Assembly: GCF_965363235.1 (NCBI RefSeq)
Contig: NC_134845.1
Location: 27,468,524 to 27,532,523, forward strand
Source: Mytilus galloprovincialis
Lineage: Eukaryota; Mollusca; Bivalvia; Mytilida; Mytilidae
Direction of reading: 5' to 3'
Length of the DNA stretch: 64,000 bases
Part shown: in pieces, positions 12,201 to 21,200 of the stretch
Layout of the letters: every line of letters starts with the position of its first letter
How positions within the stretch are numbered: position 1 is the stretch's first letter
The notes under the pieces: model-generated
What the model saw: the letters and a program-made list of their open reading frames with translations, nothing else
Told to the model about the DNA's origin: nothing
Database searches by the model: none
Made by a program: the position numbers and the translations under genes

Positions 12201-15200
12201 TATGAACAGTGAACATCAATGAAAACCTGTAGGCCAGTATCAAGATAAAAATATATAGGTTAGTTTGATCTATATGTAATGATTCAATGAAAGTGACTCA
12301 AGTTAATTTCACAGTTTAAACCTAGCTGTAATGGAAAAGGATGGATATGGTAGTCTGAGATGTAAGTCTATTGATCATTTGAGGGGATGGGTAATTAATG
12401 TGCATGTTAGGTCCCAAGCTAAGAAGGTTAGTTTAATGTACTTTTGATGTTGTACTGACTTTGATATATTGATAGGAATTAGGGTTTTAACTTTCAAATC
12501 ACTTATCAACAACAAACAAAAATATGTATGTTTCCACTTGAAAATGTGTAGGTAGGTCAAATTTGACAAACATTTCTTCTCAACTTTCAAACAAAAAGTA
12601 TCCAGTACTAGTCTTATTAATATAAAATGAGCAGATGTGGTCCAATGAGACAACTATCAAGCAGAGTTAAAATGAAGTGGTAGTAAGCAATTATAGGTCA
12701 CTGTAAGGTCCTCAACAATGAGAAACACCATACTGTATAGTCGGCTATTAAAGGCCCATACATGAAAAATGTGAAACATGGAATATATTTGAAAGTTTAT
12801 AATTTCATTTGAAGGTAATCTTTTTGAATGTATTTGGTATTTACATTATTTTTGTATTCTTTTTAAATTTTTCTGTCAATTGTAACTTGAAGTATAGTGC
12901 ATAGAAAAAGTAATCAGAATTTCTAACTGGAAGCTTGGAAAATTCCTTTTGTAAATAATTCTAAACCGATTCAATTTGAGAATTAGGGGGACTGTATTTT
13001 TAATTTAAAATATTAGCAAAAAACCCCAGTAAAGTTGTTTGGAAACCAAAAGAATCATATATTATTTCTTTACCTACTCAACCAGTTACATGTAAAATAC
13101 TGTAGCTCTGTTTAGATATAACTTACCCTGTGTGTATGTTAGATATGAAGTTACTACTGAGAATTAGATAGAAAGATTGTTATGTAAAAGAAGAAAGTAA
13201 AGACAATTTACCTCGTGGCATGCATGCAATGGAGACAGTCAGATTGGAAGAACAAGAGGATCTGCCCAAAAATAAAATCTAGAATGCTATTGTTATCTCA
13301 TAAATAAAAGTTGGTGTAAAAATAAAATCTAGAATGCTATTGTCATTTCATAAATAAAGTCGGTGTTATAGTCTTTAATAGGAAGAACACAATGTACATG
13401 TGGTATTTCTTACTTTTTATAATAAACGCATGTAGTCAAAATCACTCTTAACAATAAAGTATGAATTAATTTTGTCAAATAAAAAATTATATACACTTTG
13501 TAAAAAACTCTGGTATACAAAAATTTTAATAAGTGACAAGGTGATTCAACAAAAAATCAATTATGAAGCAAGAACAAATTTTGTCTTATAATAAAAATGA
13601 TTCTACATTTGTAATTACTTTCAATAAACTTGTTCTAAAACTATTTTTTTTACATACAGATGCTTGGTTTGTGTTAGGAGTGATAACCTCATTTTAAAAT
13701 AATTTCCATAACACTGAAAATAAAGAATTTCTCCCACTGGTAAATCAAACTTACCGTATGTTCATGTACTGTAATATCTTTTTATAATCTGTTATTTGGT
13801 GACCAAGTTCTATAAAATCATTGCCATTGCCATTCCCACTTTCACTTAAATTTATGTATCTTGTTATTGTAGAATTTCTGTTGAGGAAAATTGATATGAA
13901 ACATTTAATAAAATAACTTTATACTTAAAAAAACAAAACTTTAGAGGTATAAATATATGGGTATGTTATATGTAGAAACTGACTAATCTAATGATTTTGA
14001 ATTGATTTTATAAATTGTTACTTTATAGAATCAGACTTGTTTGTGGTGTGAATAATATGGCTTTTGTGAATTAAATATGGGGACAAAAAGTCTTATATAT
14101 TATATATTTTGGTGTTTAGTATGACGTTCGTTATCACTAAACTAGTTCACAATTTTGATTAGGGGCCAGCTGAAGCACGCCTCTGGGTACATGATTTTTT
14201 CGCTATGTTGAAGACCCATTGGTGGATTTCAGCTGTTTTCTACTTTTGGTCCAGTAGTTGCCTCTTTGACGCATTCTCCATTTCCATTCTCAATTTTATA
14301 ACAATTTCATTAGATGAAAAGTTGTATCTGATAAGTGACAAAGTGTTGCCCTTCAAACATGGGGCTATTTATATATTCTACCATAAATCTACTTAAATTT
14401 GAAAACAATTTGTCTCTTATGCCAGGATTCTGGTGGGTATTATCCTATTTCAATGTAAATAAGTTTGATGTTGTTATAGCTTACCTGTAGCCTAGCAACT
14501 GACAAATATAGTCACTGATACCAGAGTTCCAGTGAGTGTTACAAACACTGTAGTTATCTCCCTTGTACTGAACTGTCATGGCTGTGTCATTGTTAAGATT
14601 ATCTACAGAGAGCAAATTGATTGATTGTTGGTGTTTTAATGTCACATTTTTTAAGCACAGAGAGAGCAAATAAAATGAGTAATGAACAGTGTTTTATTAG
14701 AAAACTGAAATACCTGTGTATTTAACTGTTAGATTTAAGGTGGTACCTAACACTACAGGGAGATAACTCTGTAAAATCAGCTGAACGTTTTAATTACGTT
14801 GTGTTGTTAAGGGAATATTAAGCTTCTCAATGATCAAAATTAGTGTCTGTCAAACTGCTATATATATAACCAGTGTATTTTTTCTGATAAAATGGTTGGT
14901 TCAAATTTTTTGAAATTTTTATCAAAGGGTCAAAGTAAGTACTTTCTCAAAATTTTATGAAAATTAAACGAAACCAAATTAAATTAGGTGAAGGTGTTGG
15001 GTACCACCTTAAGTTATTTGAAAAAGACATGGAGACTTTAAATCATATTAAAATAAAATATGTTAGTTGATTTCAGATTTCTGTGCTTTCAATTTTGTAA
15101 ACTAGTCATGCATCTGATGTTCAGTGGTTGTATGTTGTTGATGTGGTTCATAAGTGTTTCTTGTTTTTCTATTTTTTACATAGATTAGAACTTTTGTTTC

Positions 15201-18200
15201 ACTGTTTGAATGGTTTTACATTTGTCATTTTTTTAAGGCCCTTTATAGATTGCTGTTCGATGTGAGCCAAAGTTTTGAGTTGAAGACCATACTTTGACCT
15301 ATAATGGTTTACTTTTACAAATTGTGACTAGGAGAGTTGTCTCATTGGCACTCATACTGCATCTTCTTATATCTACGTAAAAAAACCGTGAACATTTGCA
15401 TTTTTTTTAATATTAAATTAATGATTTTGATAAATCATAAGTCCACAAAAATTACCCAATGAAAATTAATACTTTTATTCAAAACTATTTAAACTTACAA
15501 CAAGACATTTCATCTTCAGCCTGATTACATTGCTGCACACCATCACAAACTTGTGTCACATTTATACAGCTATAATCACTACAAACAAACTGGTCTGGGC
15601 TACAATTACCTAAATTTAAAATAAAATAACTCTTTAATGAAACAAGTAACTTGTGCATACATAAAACTAAAACTTTTTTCTAAATTTTTATAGACTCTTA
15701 TTCATCAATTGGAACATCAGAGCATAAACAAATAGAAAATTCCAGAAGCTCCAGAGGTGTACTGGAGTGATTGGAAACCAGAGCTTTATCTTAATATATT
15801 TGTTAGATCTCTCACAGGGAACTTAAACCAATAGCACATTTCTTCCCAGGTTTATTGTGTTCAAATATTTCATAAAAAGGTTTCTGTCCAAATTTCAGTA
15901 ACTTCCATAAAGATAAGACAAAATTATTGATGCATCAAACAGTTTGACTGAAACCTTACTGTTGGCAATGCCTCTAACTCATTTGGTTGCCAAGACTCAG
16001 TTCAGCTACAAAATGTTGCAGGGTTCACAAATATGGATAGGGAAAAATTCTGCTTACTAATTGTTTTCTATGTTAAGTAAACTATACATACTACAGTTGG
16101 TTTCATCTGTGTCCTGTATACAATCTACATGCCCATCACAAATCCACTCATTTCTGATACACTGGCCATCTTTACAGGGAGTTTCCCCAAATGAGCATGC
16201 TGAAATACAAAACATCATGTGATAATGTTTGCATAGAAGAACTTGTTTCCTGGGTTAGGCTGATTATAACGTAGTCAGCGGTAGAAATGTTTATTCAGTG
16301 AACATACAAAATTCACAATTCCTTTTTTGCTTTCTACTGTATGAATGTTTTGAACAACTTACTAGTCACAAATATATCTTCTAATATTGTTTTTTTTTTA
16401 ATTAATACTGTAAATTACACTTTACTTTGCAGTAAAACGTATATTTTATGTACCCCTAAATGTAGTCATGTATACGAAAGAATCAAATTTTTATACAATA
16501 ATTAAAGAAAATGTTTGGTAAGCATTAATGAAACAGCACTAGAACTGATCTGTCTAGGCCACAAAAAGGAGAGTTAACCATAAGGTCTTATGACGAGTGT
16601 CCAACTTTAATGTGCTGAGCTCTTAAACAGCAAACAGATGTACAATTGATTATAAAATAATGTGGAATTACCAGGTATATCAATTAAACAGCTACCTCAA
16701 GACACAACTGTAATAAGAGGTGTATAATATATATCAAAGTCTAATCTTAACCCGGTACAATGAAAAATCTGGTAATAAATTGTTCAAATAAGGCCTTTGA
16801 AAATAGTAGAATTAATTACTTTTGGCGCGTCAAAAATTCGTTGGAAATACTTGATAAATTGTATGTTCATATAAGGAATTTCAAATCTGTTCAAAGTTTT
16901 GATTTTCCTACACTATACACCACTTTGCCTCATAATCTAATAAGAAGAAATAAATGGAGAATGTGTCCCCATGGATACAGATGATACCCCCCCCCCCCCG
17001 CTTGCATACAACATTATACTGGGACATAACTCAGAACAATAAAAGTGTTGCTAAAAAGTGGGGCATAAAAATACATATACCTAATCAAATGGGCATTTAA
17101 AAAGTCTGAATGCAAATAAATATGTTCAAATATACCTAATTAAATGGGCATTTAAAAAGTCAGAATATGTTCAAACTCTTACAGGTCATTTTTAATAACA
17201 ACAAACAAAAGACAGTCTAAATCACTCTAAGTATGGAATTTCTTAATCACTTTTAAAAACCTAGTACAGTCTGGTATATAGACTTACTACAATTGATTTC
17301 ATCACTGTTGTCAAAGCAGTCGTCTACACCATCACACCATTTATGTGATGGAATACTCAGACTGTTATCACATCTTCTGTAATCGACTCCATGATCTGTG
17401 AATTGTAAAACATAGCATGAGATTTATAAAAACAAGAATGTGTCCATAGTACATGGATGCCCCACTTGCACTATCATTTTCTATGTTCAGTGGACCATGA
17501 AATTGGGGTCAAAACTTTAATTTGGAATTAAAATTAGAAAGATCATATCATAGGGAACATGTGTACTAAGTTTCAAGTTGATGTTACTTTAACTTCATCA
17601 AAAACTACCTTGACCAAAAACTTTAACCTGAACTTTGCACTATCATTTTCTATGTTCAGTGAACCATGAAATTGGGGTCAAAACTATAATTTGGCATTAA
17701 AATTAGAATGATCATATCATGGGAAACATGTGTATCAAGTTTCAAGTTGATTGGACTTCAGCTTCATCAAAAACTACCTCGACCAAAAACTTTAACCTGA
17801 AGCGAATGGACGCACAGATGGACACACAGACGGACGAACGAACGAACGGAGGCACAGACCAGAAGTAGGTGGGGCATAATAAAGTAAAAGTAACAATACA
17901 CATGACAGAGGATGTTAACTATTAAGTTTAATGTATCACAGTTAGCTCATTTATTATAACGAAAAAGAAGACATTCATTTATAAGACATTATTGAGTTGG
18001 GATAAATTTAATACTTGATACTGCAACTTTCATACGTCCTGTCAAGTTTTGGAATTCATGGTTTTGAGAGGGTAGAAGGTGTCATCCCAATACCTCAGAA
18101 AAAATTATTTAGTAATCCTGATTTACAAAATATTATTAATAAATAATTTTCAAGTCTCGTTATAGTGTGAATCATGAGTTCTCTACAAAAATATAGGCCA

Positions 18201-21200
18201 AATCCTGATGTCCTCTAATCAAAACGGTCTTTCTGGCTCTCTTCTTTAGACTCTATAAAAATTCACTGATTGCAATTTATGTGAAATTTCAATATGAGTT
18301 ATGCTCATAGTTCATCTTAAGACAACTTGACAGCACAAAATCAATTGAAAGTAATGATACCAGGTAATTTTTTTATACATTTTCAAAGAAAGCTAAGCAT
18401 ACCACATCCTATTTCATCAGAGAGATCCATACAGTCCACTCTTTTGTTACAACCAATCCAAGCCCATGTACACAACCCATTACTGCACTCAAAACCTATA
18501 CAATCTGATAACACAGAAAAATAAGAGTAATGTATTAAGTCATTAAAAAGGTACTGAAGGTTGTATGACTTGTCTTTAAACCAGTCTTACTTTATAATAT
18601 GTGCTTCTTACACCATTTAATCTGCAATGTTTAATGCACTGACAGAATACAAGTTTACTTTTCAGAATTTCTGAAGTCTGCTCAATTTGTTTTATCATTT
18701 ATTAAAATCAAAATTGAACTTTATAATACTGCATAACGGTCTAATATGTACTGTGTTAAATTAGCCTCTAAACATCTATTCTTAAACTATGATGCTGTCT
18801 TCCATATTTTTTGGGTTGTTGTTTGGATAATTATCTGACAATGCAGCCAGTTTTTCAGTTTGGTCCGAGACCACAATTATTTCATAGTGCATTTCTTTTA
18901 GAACATAAATGAAAATAAAAAAAATCCCACCTGTGCTTTCTCAAAGAAACTTTTACAGTGTGTTGTACTACTTTTGGGACAAATTATATCAAAATTATAG
19001 AAAACTTCATCGCCTCTAACTCAAAATATGGACAATTTTATCTTTAGGGCATCTTGAAATATTTTGACAGCTTCCGAAGTGCTATTTTTCAACCCTTTTC
19101 ACCTGGACCAAATCACTACTTTCCTTTAAAATTCTGGACCCAATTTTTTTTACAGTGTAATTTCACCCCTCTACTTGCAATATGAGGCATTAAACATGGA
19201 GAAATAAATTTGGAAGGGGTATAAAAATTAATGGCAAGTAACCCACTGTCAACACTAGGGACTAATAGGATAGAAAGAGTTGACAAATCTAAAAAAACTT
19301 GGTATGACCAAAGCTTAATAAATTATAACACTGCTTACAAAGTTTCATGACAATAGGATGTATATTATAGACAATAAGTTAAGTTCTATACTCATCTTTG
19401 CGCGTAAAATTTTGACGTTAAAATGAAAACATTTCAACTATCAACATTTGGGGCTTTAAAAATCAAAATATTGCAAAAAAATACTTTTTAAATGCCTTAA
19501 TATATAACTTATCATGTACTAAAAGCAATAGAGTACTCATTTGATTTATCAGACTTGGCATAATTATTCAAAAGTCAAATTTATATGAGCCTGTGCCTAA
19601 AAATTGAGGTTTTTCAATGAAGGGGGGCCTTACATGAAGATGTAATATTTTCCAGCAATTTTAAATTTGTGAAGCTTTTTGGTTATAAATAATCCTTACA
19701 TATGTATTGAAAGTACTTTAAATGGAAAGAAAAGTTACAAATAACATATCATATTAGTTTAAAAGGGTCTTAGGCCGTGCCACATATTTACATTAAAAAA
19801 TGCATATTGAGGCTATAAGAAATAAAATTTTGTGTTTTTTTTATCATTTCTATACTCATGTGACATGATTCAACAAATCTGAGCACAAAAAGACTCTTGC
19901 AATTAACTTTTCTTACAAACAGTATGGTCTGATACAAAGATTTTTGCTTTTTTACGGAAAAACTTGCATGCAATTTATTCTCAACAGGCTTAAATTTAAA
20001 CCACTTGCTATCCTACAGAAGAAAAGAAAGATATTATGTGAAATGGAACAGGTACAAAGGTACAATAGACATTGTAAAGTGTTTTTGATACAAATTTAGT
20101 GAGGTCTTTATTATGGACTTCAAATTTTATGTACCAAGCTCCCCACTTTTGACTTCATCCAAACAGGGCGTTGGACAAGGGTCTTTTATACAACACATTT
20201 TGCACTTATTGTCTGAGATAATCTTTTTTTCTGTAGATTCAGAGTTCATAAATAAGTAAAAGAACTAGATAAAGGCATAGAAACACAAATATTGACACAT
20301 GAAAACCTGTCAGATAGAAAGTCAGGATGCCATTTATGCATCAATATTGAAAAAGCCTTAAAATGCCTATTTTGACCATAAAATGCCAAAATTGGTCATT
20401 TTTGCAGAAATTCTATAAAATAAAAGTTTAAATCCTTTAGTTTCATGCTATTTGACAGATTGACACCATCAAATCATTTAGGGAAGTTGCCAAAGTACAG
20501 ATTCTATATTTACAGATTTCACCTCTTAGGTCCGAGACTACAATTATTTTGTAGCGCATTTCTTTTAGAACATAAATGAAAATTAAAAAAATCCCACCTG
20601 CGCTTTCTCAAAGAAACTTTTACAGTGTGTTGTACTACTTTTGGGACAAATTATATCAAAATTATAGAAAACTTCATCGCCTCTAACTCAAAATATGGAC
20701 AATTTTATCTTTAGGGCGTCTTGAAATATTTTGACAGCTTCCGAAGTGCTATTTTTCAACCTTTTTCACCTGGACCAAATCACTACTTTCCTTTAAAATT
20801 CTGGACCCAAATTTTTTTACAGTGTAATTTCACCCCCCTACTTGCAATATGAGGCATTAAACATGGAGAAATAAATTTGGAAGGGGTATAAAAATTAATG
20901 GCAAGTAACCCACTGTCAACACTAGGGACTATATTTGTGAACAACGAAAATCAAGGGACGACAATTGTGGTCTCGGACCGTTTGAATGCTGAAATATTTT
21001 TACGTTTCCCTTTTGTTAGAGGCAACCTCAGTGTGTGAGTTTGTCCAGTAGATGTGACAAAGTTATTCAAAGAATAAAAACTTTTTTTTTAATAGAAATA
21101 TAGATATATAAAGTCAGTGTAATTATGATATTGGATACCTGTAAACAAGATCTATTTTTAGGATGTATACATATTCAATTTTACTTACTTGAACAATTGA

